Below, one piece after another: positions 1 to 9,761 of a stretch of DNA of 48,765 nucleotides. The first letter of the stretch is position 1. Each line of letters starts with the position of its first letter. The position numbers were made by a program, and so were the translations under genes. Source of the DNA: Rhodobacter sp. (GTDB taxonomy: Bacteria; Pseudomonadota; Alphaproteobacteria; Rhodobacterales; Rhodobacteraceae); assembly GCA_027489175.1 (NCBI GenBank), contig JAIYAE010000028.1:1-48765 (forward strand). The letters run 5' to 3'. Under the pieces are notes generated by a model. It ran no database searches. It was given only the letters and a program-made list of their open reading frames with translations, and was not told where the DNA came from.

Positions 1-1020
<1,020 letters not shown>

Positions 1021-1024
<4 letters not shown>

Positions 1025-1491
1025 GTGCGGGCGTCCTTGACCTTGACGATGTTGACCGCGCCATCCTGCGCGCGCTGGCGGTGGACGGCACGTTGTCGGC
1101 GGGCGAGGTCGGCCGCCGCCTTTGTCTGTCGCAGCCCGCCGCCTGGCGCCGCATCCGGCGGCTGGAAGAGGCGGGCGTGCTGGCAGGCCTGCAGGTTGAC
1201 GTTGACCGCGCCGCCCTTGGCTTTGGCGTGACGGTGTTTCTGGGCGTCAAGCTGGCCACCAAGGGGCGGGTGTCGTTGGAGGATTTCGAACGCGCGGCCA
1301 CCGCGATTCCCGAAGTGCAGGTGGTGCAGCATGTCCTTGGCCTGTTCGACTATCGTCTGCGGGTGGTGGCCCGCGACCTTGCCGACTTTGAACGGGTCCT
1401 GCGCCGCCGCATCATGACGCTGCCGGGGGTGGGCAACGTCGAAGCCAACGTGCTTTTGACCGAAGAGCGCAGGCCCGGACCGCTGGGATAA
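1021..1491 (+). CDS. Second Lrp/AsnC family transcriptional regulator
   Basis: A 156-residue paralogue-like neighbour of the preceding gene, starting with GTG in a GTGA overlap. It has the N-terminal HTH (DLDDVDRAILRALAVDGTLS, then LSQPAAWRRIRRLEEAGVL) and a C-terminal RAM domain ending in a LPGVGNVEANVLL strand. Tandem co-translated Lrp proteins are consistent with a mixed oligomer. A class V aminotransferase follows 75 bases downstream in the same direction and may be part of the same unit. The ligand is unknown. Confidence 0.88.
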
Positions 1492-1566
1492 CGGCAATGT
1501 CGCAATTGAGTATTTGTGAAAAGAGCAAATGGGCTAGTTTGGGGGCAGATTGAACAGGAGTTGCCG

Positions 1567-2691
1567 ATGCCCGGATTGCATGCCCATGTCGACCCCGAGG
1601 GGCTGGAAGAATTCTCGGTCGTCTTCACCGACCGCAGCCTGAACCATATGTCGGCCAAGTTTCAGGGCGTGATGCGTGATGTCTCGGGCCTGTTGAAAGA
1701 GGTCTACAAGGGCAGCGCGGTGGCCTTGGTCCCTGGCGGTGGCACCTATGCGATGGAGGCGGTGGCGCGTCAGTTCGGGCAGGGCCGGGTGCTGGTAGTG
1801 CGCAACGGCTGGTTCAGCTACCGCTGGAGCCAGATTTTTGATGCCGGCGGTTTCACCGATGAGACGACGGTGGTGATGGCCCGCCAGACCGGCAACGGCG
1901 CGCAGGCGGCCTATGCCCCGCCGCCGGTGGAAGAGGTCGTGGCGAAAATCCTGGAAACGCGGCCCGAGGCGGTCTTTGCCCCGCATGTCGAAACCAGTGC
2001 CGGGATCATCCTGCCGGATGACTATATCGCCAAGGTCGCCGAAGCCGCGCATGAGGTGGGGGCGCTGATGGTGCTTGATTGCATCGCTTCGGGCTGCATT
2101 TGGGTGGATATGGCGGCGACGGGGGTCGATGTGCTGATCAGCGCCCCGCAAAAGGGGTGGTCGGCCTCACCTTCCGCCGGGGTGGTGATGTTCAGCCCCA
2201 AGGCCGAGGCGCGGCTGGCGGAGACTACCAGCAACTCCTTTGCCATCGACTTGAAGAAGTGGCGGGCGATCATGGCGGCTTATGAGGGCGGTGGGCATGC
2301 CTATCATGCCACGATGCCCACGGATGCCATCGTCGGTTTCCGCGATGCGATGCTGGAAACGAAGGCGATGGGCTTTGACGCCGCAAAATCCGCGCAATGG
2401 GCGCTGGGCGGGGCGGTGCGGGCGCTGATGGCGGAAAAGGGTGTGCCCTCGGTCGCGGCAGAAGGATTCCAGGCGCCGGGCGTCGTGGTCAGCTACACCG
2501 GCGACACCGATGTGCAGAACGGGGCCAAGTTCCGGGCCAAGGGGCTGCAGATCGCGGCGGGCGTGCCGTTGCAGGTGGGTGAGGGGGCAGAGTTCCGCAC
2601 CTTCCGCATCGGGCTTTTCGGGTTGGACAAGCTGGCCGATGTGCCCGGCACTGTGGCGCGGCTGCGCCAGGCGGTGGACGCGGTTCTGTAA
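1567..2691 (+). CDS. Class V aminotransferase, serine/alanine-glyoxylate type
   Basis: PLP-dependent class V aminotransferase of about 374 residues, from the family containing alanine-glyoxylate, serine-glyoxylate and phosphoserine-like enzymes. Visible marks are the PGGGTYAMEAVAR segment, the VDETSA-like stretch (HVETSAGIILP), the VLDCIASG aspartate that contacts PLP, and the Schiff-base lysine in SAPQKGWSASP. An in-frame GTG lies upstream at 1516, but the AGGAG six bases before the ATG at 1567 fixes the better start. It follows two Lrp-type regulators. The exact substrate cannot be read from the sequence. Confidence 0.88.
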   Translation: MPGLHAHVDPEGLEEFSVVFTDRSLNHMSAKFQGVMRDVSGLLKEVYKGSAVALVPGGGTYAMEAVARQFGQGRVLVVRNGWFSYRWSQIFDAGGFTDETTVVMARQTGNGAQAAYAPPPVEEVVAKILETRPEAVFAPHVETSAGIILPDDYIAKVAEAAHEVGALMVLDCIASGCIWVDMAATGVDVLISAPQKGWSASPSAGVVMFSPKAEARLAETTSNSFAIDLKKWRAIMAAYEGGGHAYHATMPTDAIVGFRDAMLETKAMGFDAAKSAQWALGGAVRALMAEKGVPSVAAEGFQAPGVVVSYTGDTDVQNGAKFRAKGLQIAAGVPLQVGEGAEFRTFRIGLFGLDKLADVPGTVARLRQAVDAVL

Positions 2692-2700
2692 AAAGAAGAA

Positions 2701-2726
2701 CAGGCCGGAAGGGAGCTTCCGGCCTG
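2701..2726. terminator. Bidirectional intrinsic terminator
   Basis: A perfect 11-bp stem (CAGGCCGGAAG / CTTCCGGCCTG) with a four-base loop sits between the convergent aminotransferase and small secreted protein genes. Read on the minus strand, the stem is followed by TTCTTCTTTTT, a clear U-tract, so it is a strong terminator for the minus-strand gene. It probably serves the plus-strand gene as well. Confidence 0.85.
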
Positions 2727-2763
2727 TGCGTTTCAGACGTCGAGAGTGACGTCCGGGGTCAGA

Positions 2764-3012
2764 TTACTGCGCGCCGAGGATCGCAGCGACGGCACCAGCC
2801 GGGTTGGAACCAGCGCTCAGGTTTTCCGAGTTCGAGAACAGCGTGACCAGCTGCGCGTACTGGGCGTTGGTCAGGTTCGACAGGTCAGCGCCCGGAACCA
2901 GGGTCTGGATCTGCGACTGGATCGACGACGACAGCATGACGGGGGCGGTTTGCGCGAAAGCGCCAGCGGCAGAAGCGGCGACCAGAGCGGCGGCAAGAAC
3001 GATGCGTTTCAT
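2764..3012 (-). CDS. Small secreted protein of unknown function
   Basis: An 82-residue protein with a classical Sec signal peptide: MKR, then an Ala/Val-rich core, with probable cleavage after GAFA before Q21. The mature ~62 residues are polar and Ser/Asn/Leu-rich (SSSIQSQIQTLVPGADLSNL) with no cysteines and no recognised domain. It looks like a periplasmic or secreted helical peptide. A run AAGGGATATCAAA precedes the ATG as ribosome site. The gene is followed by a strong terminator and stands alone, which suggests separate, perhaps high, expression. Function not recognised. Confidence 0.75.
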   Translation of the reverse strand: MKRIVLAAALVAASAAGAFAQTAPVMLSSSIQSQIQTLVPGADLSNLTNAQYAQLVTLFSNSENLSAGSNPAGAVAAILGAQ

Positions 3013-3272
3013 TTTGATATCCCTTGATTTTGGTTTCTTCCAGGCCCTGTCTTGGGCCGGTGATTGGAAGATGGGGTATCGGTGCTGCGAAGGGAAATCA
3101 CGGCTTGGTCGCGCCGCCTCGCCGAGTTGTGACCAGTTGTGTGTGTTGCACTCGCAACCCCGGCAATTCCTGTGGAGAACTGCCACTGAAAGGTGAAACA
3201 CGCTCACAAGTTGCAAGGTTTTCACCGGGTGGTGAGCGGCTGCGGCGTCTCTGTGCAAAAATGCACGAAACT

Positions 3273-4499
3273 TTAGACCGGGGCCTTCGTTGCGCCAAGC
3301 GGTCGGACACCAAGGCCCGCACGCATCAAGGTGACGCGGATCGGGCGGGCGCTGTAAAGCATCTCCAGCGCCTTGGCGCGCAGGTCGCGCAAGCTGGGCG
3401 CGCTGACCATCGAGGCGCGGTTCAGAAGGTCAATTCCGGTCACGCGGGCCTGCACTTCCCAGTGGCGGCGGCGGTGATAGGGGTCGGTCACGGCTGCCAC
3501 ACCGGGATCGCTGCGGTTGGCTTCGGCAAGTTCCAGAAGGCAGCGCAGGTCGGCCAGACTCATGTTCAGGCCCTGCGCGCCGATGGGCGGGACGACATGC
3601 GCCGCCTCGGCCAGCAGGACGCTGCGCGGACCTGACATCCGATCGGCGATCTGGCTGATGATCGGCCAGACCGAGCGGCGGGTGAGAAGGCGCAAGGGTC
3701 CAAGCACGCCAGAGGAGCGCGCGGTCATCGCGGCCTCAAACTCTGCCACCGGCAAGGCGGCCAGGCGGGCGACCTCTGGCCCCGGCTCCATCCACACCAC
3801 GGCCGAGGCGGGCTGGCCGTTGCGGTCGGGCAAGGGGACCAGCGTGAAGGGCCCGCCGGTGCGGTGCACCTCGGTGGAGACATTGTCATGCGGCAGGTCA
3901 TGGCCCACGGCAAAGGCCAGCGCCTTTTGCCCATAGCGCATGGTGCGCGCGCCGATCCCCAGCGCCTCACGCACGGGGGAATTGCGACCATCGGCGCCGA
4001 TGACAAGGCGGGCGGAAATTTGGGTGCCGTCGGTCAGGGTGACCAGCGCCTCGGCCTCACGGGTCAGCATGCGGGCGAAACCGATGCCGGGGCGGAAGCT
4101 GACGTTGGGCAGGTCGGCCAACCGCGCCACCATCTCGCGCCTGAGCAGCCAGTTGGGTAGGTTCCAGCCAAAGGGCGCGTAGGAGATATCGGTGGCATCG
4201 AAATCCTTGGTCAGCCGGGCCACGGGGTCTTCGCCGCCGGCGTCGATGATCCGCATGACTTGCAAGGGCGCGGCATGGGGGGCGAGGCGGTCCCAAAGGC
4301 CAGCAGCCTCCAGCACGGGGACCGAGGGTTGCAGGAAGGCCGTGGTGCGCAGGTCGGCACCGTCAGCCTCACCGTCAGTGACCGGGGGCGTGGGATCAAT
4401 GCAGATCACGCGGAAGCCCGCACTGCCAAAGGCGCAGGCCGCCGCAAGACCGGCAACGCCACCGCCCGAGATCAGGATATCCGTGGTTTCGCGCATCAT
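3273..4499 (-). CDS. UbiH/UbiF/COQ6-type FAD-dependent hydroxylase
   Basis: Flavin monooxygenase of about 408 residues from the ubiquinone hydroxylase family. It has the N-terminal FAD Rossmann motif (DILISGGGVAGLAAACAF), the mid-protein VIGADGRNSPVRE (DG motif), and the C-terminal VLLAEAAHVVPPIGAQGLN segment that matches the conserved GD-x-AH-x2-P-x3-QG region with E in place of the usual D. The GGAGG at 4505-4509 favours the ATG at 4499 (or 4496) over the GTG at 4505. It most likely hydroxylates the quinone ring in ubiquinone synthesis. Which ring position is modified cannot be told from sequence alone. Confidence 0.88.
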   Translation of the reverse strand: MMRETTDILISGGGVAGLAAACAFGSAGFRVICIDPTPPVTDGEADGADLRTTAFLQPSVPVLEAAGLWDRLAPHAAPLQVMRIIDAGGEDPVARLTKDFDATDISYAPFGWNLPNWLLRREMVARLADLPNVSFRPGIGFARMLTREAEALVTLTDGTQISARLVIGADGRNSPVREALGIGARTMRYGQKALAFAVGHDLPHDNVSTEVHRTGGPFTLVPLPDRNGQPASAVVWMEPGPEVARLAALPVAEFEAAMTARSSGVLGPLRLLTRRSVWPIISQIADRMSGPRSVLLAEAAHVVPPIGAQGLNMSLADLRCLLELAEANRSDPGVAAVTDPYHRRRHWEVQARVTGIDLLNRASMVSAPSLRDLRAKALEMLYSARPIRVTLMRAGLGVRPLGATKAPV

Positions 4500-4579
4500 G
4501 GCCACCTCCGATCAGCCGACCATAGGCCGGGCGGCGGTGACGGGCCAGAGGACAGAATGCCCCAAGCGCCGTTGGTCGG

Positions 4580-4843
4580 TCAGGGCAAGGTGATCCAGAT
4601 CAGCATGGCGAACATCACCGGCACAAAGGCCACCGCCGTCACCACAAGGGCGGCAAGCCCCCAGGTCTTGATCGCAAGGACCAGGGCGGTCAGCAGGATT
4701 ATGAAGACGTAGTAGATCGTGTCCACCTCACGCTCGACATCGCGGATCATGCGGCCGATGCCAGGGAGGGCGCGCATCACGCGGCCGAGGGGCGAGGATT
4801 TGCGGGGTCCGGCGGCCGAAAGGGTGGTCGTCTGAAGAGTCAA
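4580..4843 (-). CDS. Small protein with two transmembrane helices
   Basis: An 87-residue protein with a basic N-terminal half (RKSSPLGRVMRALPGIGRMI) and two hydrophobic helices at roughly 44-60 and 62-85. It is therefore a likely inner-membrane protein with a short cytoplasmic head. It starts with TTG, supported by a GGAGG five bases upstream. It lies between the UbiH-type gene and a HAD phosphatase on the same strand, 80 bases before the former, so they may be co-transcribed. No family recognised. Confidence 0.7.
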   Translation of the reverse strand: MTLQTTTLSAAGPRKSSPLGRVMRALPGIGRMIRDVEREVDTIYYVFIILLTALVLAIKTWGLAALVVTAVAFVPVMFAMLIWITLP

Positions 4844-4916
4844 GGCGGCCTCCTGCCGGGCTGATGGGTGCCATGTAGCTAAGAAGCGCCCCGTGGTCAG
4901 AGGATGTGACGCTTTG

Positions 4917-5564
4917 TCATCCCCTTATACGCTGCAGGAAGCCCGCCAGATCATTGGTGTGATGCTGGATATGCGCTGCGGGGGCCGGATCGGGGGCCAC
5001 ATGCACCGTGCGCATCCCCAAGGCATGCGGCACGATCAGGTTGCGGGCATCATCCTCGAACATCGCGGCGCTGCCGGGGTCAAGCCCGTCCTTGCCGAAC
5101 ACGGTCTGGAACGCAAGTGCCGCGGGCTTGGGGTGGAAATCGGCATGTTCCACCCCGTAGATCGCATCAAAGAGGCCGCCAAGCCCCCGCGCCGCAAGCA
5201 CCTTGTCCGCATAGGGCTCGCAGGCGTTGGTATAGACGATCCGCCGGCCGGGCAGGGCGCGGATCGCCTCGGCCAGCGCCGGATCGGGGGCCAGGACGGT
5301 AAAGTCGATGTCATGCACCTCGGTCAGGTAGGGGCCGGGCTCGACGTTGTGTTCGGTCATCAGGCCCGCAAGCGTGGTGCCATAGGTCTGCCAGTACTGC
5401 GCGCGCAGATGGTCGGCGCGGGCGCGGTCCACCTGCAGCGCGCGCATCACCCAGTCGGTCATCCTGACCTCGATCTGGTCGAAAAGGCGCATGTGCGGCG
5501 GGTAAAGCGTGTTGTCGAGGTCGAAGACCCAGGTCGTGACGGCTGCGAAATCGGGATGTGGCAT
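4917..5564 (-). CDS. HAD-family pyrimidine 5'-nucleotidase-like hydrolase
   Basis: A 215-residue haloacid-dehalogenase phosphatase. Motif I is DLDNTLYP (nucleophile D in TTWVFDLDNTLY). Motif II is IVYTNACEPY, the Lys of motif III is in HPKPAALAF, and motif IV is MFEDDARNL. DNTLYP is characteristic of the SDT1/pyrimidine 5'-nucleotidase branch. The chosen ATG at 5564 gives the family's usual length; an open frame runs further upstream but only overlaps the divergent GntR gene. Confidence 0.88.
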   Translation of the reverse strand: MPHPDFAAVTTWVFDLDNTLYPPHMRLFDQIEVRMTDWVMRALQVDRARADHLRAQYWQTYGTTLAGLMTEHNVEPGPYLTEVHDIDFTVLAPDPALAEAIRALPGRRIVYTNACEPYADKVLAARGLGGLFDAIYGVEHADFHPKPAALAFQTVFGKDGLDPGSAAMFEDDARNLIVPHALGMRTVHVAPDPAPAAHIQHHTNDLAGFLQRIRG

Positions 5565-5645
5565 GCGGTGGATGTAGCGGGCGCCTCTCCACTTGGGAAG
5601 GGTTGATCGCGGGGGCCGGGGCGCGGTAGGGTCCGCGCCAGACAG

Positions 5646-6296
5646 ATGGAAGGCCAGACGGTGCAAAAGGACGCATATACCCTGATCCTTGAGGCGATTG
5701 ACGCCGGGCTTTACAAACCCGGTGACCGGCTGGTCGAAAGTGAGCTGGCCGAACGGCTGGGCGTCAGCCGCACCCCGGTGCGTGAGGCGCTGCAGCGGCT
5801 TGAGACGCAGTCGATGCTGACGCGTGACGGCCGCAGCCTGATCGTGGCCAGCCTTGACCACAACCAGCTGGCCGAACTTTACGCCGTCCGGTCCGAGCTT
5901 GAGGGGCTGGCCGCCCGCCTTGCCGCCCGCCACGCCACGCCGGAAGAGGTGCGCGTGTTGCGCAGCATGGTCAGCGAGGACCGCGCGCTGGTGGGCGGCG
6001 ACCCCCGCGCCCTTAGCCGGGCGAACAAGCGGTTTCACAAGCAGATCCATCTGGCCAGCCACAACCGCTATCTGGTGCAGCAGCTGGATCTTGTGCATCG
6101 GTCTATGGCCCTGATGGCCAACACCTCTTTCGCGGCGGAGGGGCGGGATGAGGTGGCGCTGGTCGAACATGACCAGATCGTCAGCGCCATCGAAAGCGGG
6201 GATGGCGAGGCGGCCTATCAGGCGCTGAAGACCCATATCAGCCGGGCCTTTGAAACCCGGCTGCGGGTCGATGCGGGCGAATTGCGCCTGCGTTAG
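5646..6296 (+). CDS. GntR family regulator with FCD domain
   Basis: A 216-residue FadR-subfamily regulator. The N-terminal winged HTH (residues ~8-68) has the signature LVESELAERLGVSRTPVREALQ split around residues 27-46. The C-terminal all-helical FCD ligand domain has metal-binding-type residues in FHKQIHLASHNRYL and the terminal HISRAFETRL helix. It stands divergent from the HAD hydrolase gene and converges with the glycosyltransferase gene, overlapping it by four bases at the stops. The effector is unknown. Confidence 0.9.
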   Translation: MEGQTVQKDAYTLILEAIDAGLYKPGDRLVESELAERLGVSRTPVREALQRLETQSMLTRDGRSLIVASLDHNQLAELYAVRSELEGLAARLAARHATPEEVRVLRSMVSEDRALVGGDPRALSRANKRFHKQIHLASHNRYLVQQLDLVHRSMALMANTSFAAEGRDEVALVEHDQIVSAIESGDGEAAYQALKTHISRAFETRLRVDAGELRLR

Positions 6297-8323
6297 GGCG
6301 CGCGGTGGTCGGTATCGGGCAGGTGGTCAAACAGGCCATGCGTGGTCTTGTCCCAATAGAAGGGGCGTGTCGCCAACTCCCATAGCGCCTTGTAGGCGGC
6401 CAGGGACGCCAACGGGAAATAGATTGCCATCGTCGGCACCCACCACAGGCTAAGCCCGTGCCGTGTGCGCCGGGTGCCGATCATGCCGATGGTCAGGTTC
6501 GCCAGTTCCGACAGCGCGAAGACCGCTGCCATCGCCCAGACGGCGGCCATGGGCAGCGCGTCAAACAGGGGGTGGGCGAAGCCGAAGGGCACGATCAGGA
6601 AGGACAGAAGCAGTGGCGCCAGCAGGAATTGCGCGATCGTGCCCAGAAACATCACCTGAAAGCCAAGGAACGCCCGTGGCCCGATCTGCCGCCACAACAG
6701 CGCAGGCTTTCGCATGTGGACGGCCCAGGTCATCATGTAACCCTTGATCCAGCGCGAGCGTTGCTTGACCCACGCCAGCGGGCGGCAATTCGCCTCTTCC
6801 TCAGTCACCGTGGCGATCAGGTCGGTCCGGTAGCCGTGGCGGGCCAGGCGAATGCCCAGATCGGCATCCTCGGTCACGTTGTGGGCGTCCCAGGCCCCAA
6901 GCTCTTCCAGCACGCTACGGCGGAAGAACAGCGTCGTGCCGCCCAAGGGCACCACAAGGCCAAGGCGGGCGATGCCGGGCAGGATCAGGCGGAACCAGCC
7001 CGCATATTCGATTGTGAAACAGCGGCTTAGCCAGTTGGTGCGGGGATTGTAGTAATCCAGCACGCCCTGCAGGCAGGCCACTTCGGGGCCAGAGCGTTGG
7101 AAGCGCGCCACGACCTGGCGCAGCTGGTCCGGGTCCGGTGCGTCTTCGGCGTCATAGACCCCGACGATGGCCCCCCGCGCGAAGGTCAGCGCGTGGTTCA
7201 GGGCGCGGGGTTTGGTCTTCACCTCCCCCTTCGGGACGACGATCACCCGCATCCAGGGCGGCAGTTCGGCGGCGGACAGCGCGTCGAGCGTCACCTGATC
7301 CTCCGCCTCGACCGCAAGGATCACATCCAGCAAATCCTCAGGATAATCCAGCCGGGCCAGACGGCGCACCAGGCGGGGGGCGATGTCGCTTTCGCGGTAA
7401 AGCGCCACCAGGATCGACACGACCGGCAGAATGCCGTCGGACGCCGGTTGCGCCATCGGCGGCGGGGCGCGCAGGGCGGCGGTGGTGGCAGGCAGCTTCA
7501 ACCCGATCAACAGGACCAGCGAGGCCATGGCAAAGGCCAGGACGCCAAGGCCGAACCCCACGGGCGCCGCCAAAGCCAGTGCCAGCGTGGTCACAAGGAC
7601 CGCCATCGTGCGCGGCGCGCGGTGCAGTTTCGGCCAGTTGCGGCAGCTTTCGGCGGCAGGCACCCGGTTTTCCGCGGCCTGCGCCAAGTTCGGGCCGCGC
7701 CAGGCATGGACAGCCGCCGCGATGGACCGGGCCGGTGCGATACCGGCGCTGACCGGGCCAAGCCGTTCTTCCAGCATCGGGCGAAGGTGGCGAAACTCAT
7801 CCGGGCGCGACAGGGCGACGACGGTGACCCCGCCCACCCGTTGCCACGGCACCAGACCGTGGCGGAGGCAGGTGCTGGCCCCCACCGCATCAATCAGGCG
7901 CGGGTCGGGCAGGGTCTGATCAAGATCGATCAGCTTGATGCCCCAATTCTGCGCCTCGACCTCCAGAAGGTCACGCTCGACCACAAGGCCGCGGGCGCGC
8001 AGGACATCGGGCAGCCGCCCCGCCTCACGCCCCTGATGCGACAGCGCGCTCAGCATGTCATCGGCCGACACGGCCCCGCTGCGCAAAAGCTGCACCCCAA
8101 GGGCGGGCTTGCGCGGTCGGGGGTCGGAAAGGGTGGGCAAAACCCGCGGCAACGCCGGTTGGGCCGGGTCCGGCAGGGCAGGCGCAACTTCGGCCGCAGA
8201 AGCGACAGCGCGGGGGGAAAGTGGTGCTGCACTCTCAGCCAAAGCCTGCGGCGCCAGGTCCGGCCGCGCCTTGTCCGGCCGTGCCGCGATTTCTGCGCTG
8301 ATCTGTCGGTCTGCCCGTGCCAT
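6293..8323 (-). CDS. Membrane glycosyltransferase family 2 with MshEN-like N-terminal domain
   Basis: A 676-residue processive-type GT2. Residues ~80-200 resemble the T2SS/MshEN N-terminal domain (LGVQLLRSGAVSADDMLSAL, then RLPDVLRARGLVVERDLLEV), a fold that binds c-di-GMP in some ATPases. Two TM helices follow near 240-275. The GT-A core shows ILVALYRES, the metal-binding DAEDAPD, the acceptor TEDADLG and QRSRWIKG (the QxxRW motif). Four or so C-terminal TM helices end the protein. It is probably an exopolysaccharide or surface-glycan synthase. It lies downstream of carA on the same strand with 101 bases between. The product sugar is unknown. Confidence 0.85.
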   Translation of the reverse strand: MARADRQISAEIAARPDKARPDLAPQALAESAAPLSPRAVASAAEVAPALPDPAQPALPRVLPTLSDPRPRKPALGVQLLRSGAVSADDMLSALSHQGREAGRLPDVLRARGLVVERDLLEVEAQNWGIKLIDLDQTLPDPRLIDAVGASTCLRHGLVPWQRVGGVTVVALSRPDEFRHLRPMLEERLGPVSAGIAPARSIAAAVHAWRGPNLAQAAENRVPAAESCRNWPKLHRAPRTMAVLVTTLALALAAPVGFGLGVLAFAMASLVLLIGLKLPATTAALRAPPPMAQPASDGILPVVSILVALYRESDIAPRLVRRLARLDYPEDLLDVILAVEAEDQVTLDALSAAELPPWMRVIVVPKGEVKTKPRALNHALTFARGAIVGVYDAEDAPDPDQLRQVVARFQRSGPEVACLQGVLDYYNPRTNWLSRCFTIEYAGWFRLILPGIARLGLVVPLGGTTLFFRRSVLEELGAWDAHNVTEDADLGIRLARHGYRTDLIATVTEEEANCRPLAWVKQRSRWIKGYMMTWAVHMRKPALLWRQIGPRAFLGFQVMFLGTIAQFLLAPLLLSFLIVPFGFAHPLFDALPMAAVWAMAAVFALSELANLTIGMIGTRRTRHGLSLWWVPTMAIYFPLASLAAYKALWELATRPFYWDKTTHGLFDHLPDTDHRAP

Positions 8324-8386
8324 GAAATACCCCAGCCCATGCCCCGGGGAACAGCATGCGCGCGCGAGGTTAATGCATTGTTAACT

Positions 8387-8403
8387 GCGATTTAGGAAAT
8401 CGC
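8387..8403 (-). terminator. Short hairpin downstream of carA
   Basis: GCGATTT - three bases - AAATCGC forms a 7-bp stem about 22 bases beyond the carA stop. No clear U-tract follows, so termination is only possible. An AT-rich stretch just after it (GTTAACAATGCATTAAC on the minus strand) could hold the promoter of the glycosyltransferase gene. Confidence 0.35.
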
Positions 8404-8424
8404 GGGGCCCGCCCGGCAAAGCTG

Positions 8425-9579
8425 TCAGGCGGTGCGGCGGGCCTGCATGGCGGCGGCAAAACGCTCGAAAAGGTAGAAGCTGTCTTGCGGGCCGGGGCTG
8501 GCTTCGGGGTGGTACTGCACCGAAAACACCGGCTTGCCATCCACCGCGATGCCGCAGTTCGTGCCGTCGAAAAGGCTGACATGGGTCTCCGACACGCCCT
8601 TCGGCAGGGTGTCTGCGTCCACCGTGAAGCCGTGGTTCATGCTGGTGATCTCGACCTTGCCGGTGGTCAGGTCCTTGACCGGGTGGTTGGCGCCATGGTG
8701 GCCGTGGTTCATCTTGCGGGTCTTGGCCCCAAGGGCAAGGGCCAGCATCTGGTGCCCAAGGCAGATGCCGAAGAGGGGCAGATCGCGCGACAGCACGCCC
8801 TGGATCATCGGCACAGCATAGTTGCCGGTCGCTGCCGGATCGCCCGGACCGTTGGACAGGAACACGCCTTCGGGGTTCAGCGCCAGCACGTCTTCGGCGG
8901 TGGCCGAGGCGGGCAGGACGGTCACTTCACAGCCCACACTGGCCAGGCAACGCAGGATGTTGCGTTTCGCGCCGTAGTCCACGGCCACCACGCGCAGGCC
9001 TGGGCCCTTGCGCTGCTGATACCCCTCGGGCCAGGCCCAACGCATCTCATCCCAGCGGTAGCTTTGCGCGCAGGTCACGTCTTTGGCGAGGTCAAGGCCG
9101 ACAAGGCCTTTCCAGGCGCGGGCCTTGGCCACCAGCTTTTCAATGTCGAAAATGCCATCCGGGTTGTGGGCCAGCGCCACATGCGGCGCGCCCTGCTGGC
9201 GGATGGCGCGGGTCAGGCGGCGGGTGTCGATGCCGCCCACGCCGATCCGGCCGATCTTGGTCATCCAGGTGGTCAGATCCCCGGTCGCCCGCCAGTTCGA
9301 GGGTTCGGTCGGGTCCCACTTCACCACAAGGCCCGCGGCTGAGGGGGTGGCGGTTTCGTCATCCTCGGCCGTCACACCGGTGTTGCCGATATGGGGGAAG
9401 GTGAAGGTCACGACCTGGCCCGCATAGGACGGGTCAGTCATGATTTCCTGATAGCCGGTCATCGCGGTGTTGAACACCAGTTCCGCCACCGTTTCCCCCG
9501 TGGCCCCGAAGCCGTGGCCGAAGAACAGGGTGCCGTCGGCAAGTGCAAGGCAGGCGGTAGGCTTCTGCGGTGCAGGCAT
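8425..9579 (-). CDS. carA: Carbamoyl-phosphate synthase small subunit
   Basis: The glutaminase subunit that feeds ammonia to CarB for pyrimidine and arginine synthesis. About 384 residues: an N-terminal CPSase small-chain domain (opening CLALADGTLFFGHGFGATGE) and a class I glutamine amidotransferase with the nucleophile in FGICLGHQML and the His-Glu pair in YHPEASPGP. GGGGAG seven bases before the ATG at 9579 chooses that start over the ATG at 9594. No carB is in the window. It is divergent from the YqeY gene, with an inverted repeat between them. Confidence 0.96.
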   Translation of the reverse strand: MPAPQKPTACLALADGTLFFGHGFGATGETVAELVFNTAMTGYQEIMTDPSYAGQVVTFTFPHIGNTGVTAEDDETATPSAAGLVVKWDPTEPSNWRATGDLTTWMTKIGRIGVGGIDTRRLTRAIRQQGAPHVALAHNPDGIFDIEKLVAKARAWKGLVGLDLAKDVTCAQSYRWDEMRWAWPEGYQQRKGPGLRVVAVDYGAKRNILRCLASVGCEVTVLPASATAEDVLALNPEGVFLSNGPGDPAATGNYAVPMIQGVLSRDLPLFGICLGHQMLALALGAKTRKMNHGHHGANHPVKDLTTGKVEITSMNHGFTVDADTLPKGVSETHVSLFDGTNCGIAVDGKPVFSVQYHPEASPGPQDSFYLFERFAAAMQARRTA

Positions 9580-9643
9580 CACACGACTCCCCATAGGTAA
9601 ATTCGCGCGAACCTAAGGGCAGGGACGCGCCGGGTCAAGGCTG

Positions 9644-9666
9644 CGCGACAAAAGGTTTATGTCGCG
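9644..9666. promoter_or_regulatory. Inverted repeat in the carA / yqeY intergenic region
   Basis: CGCGACA - nine bases - TGTCGCG is a perfect 7-bp inverted repeat in the 182-base divergent region, 65 bases upstream of carA and 96 bases before the YqeY start. It could be an operator or a stem-loop. No known site is recognised. Confidence 0.35.
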
Positions 9667-9761
9667 AAATCAGTGCCTTGCAAAAGTCGGGGCTGGTTGC
9701 GGTCGCTTGGGCTTCCGGGTAGACTGGCGGCTTGCGGGAAAACCATGGGGATGGATGACCG

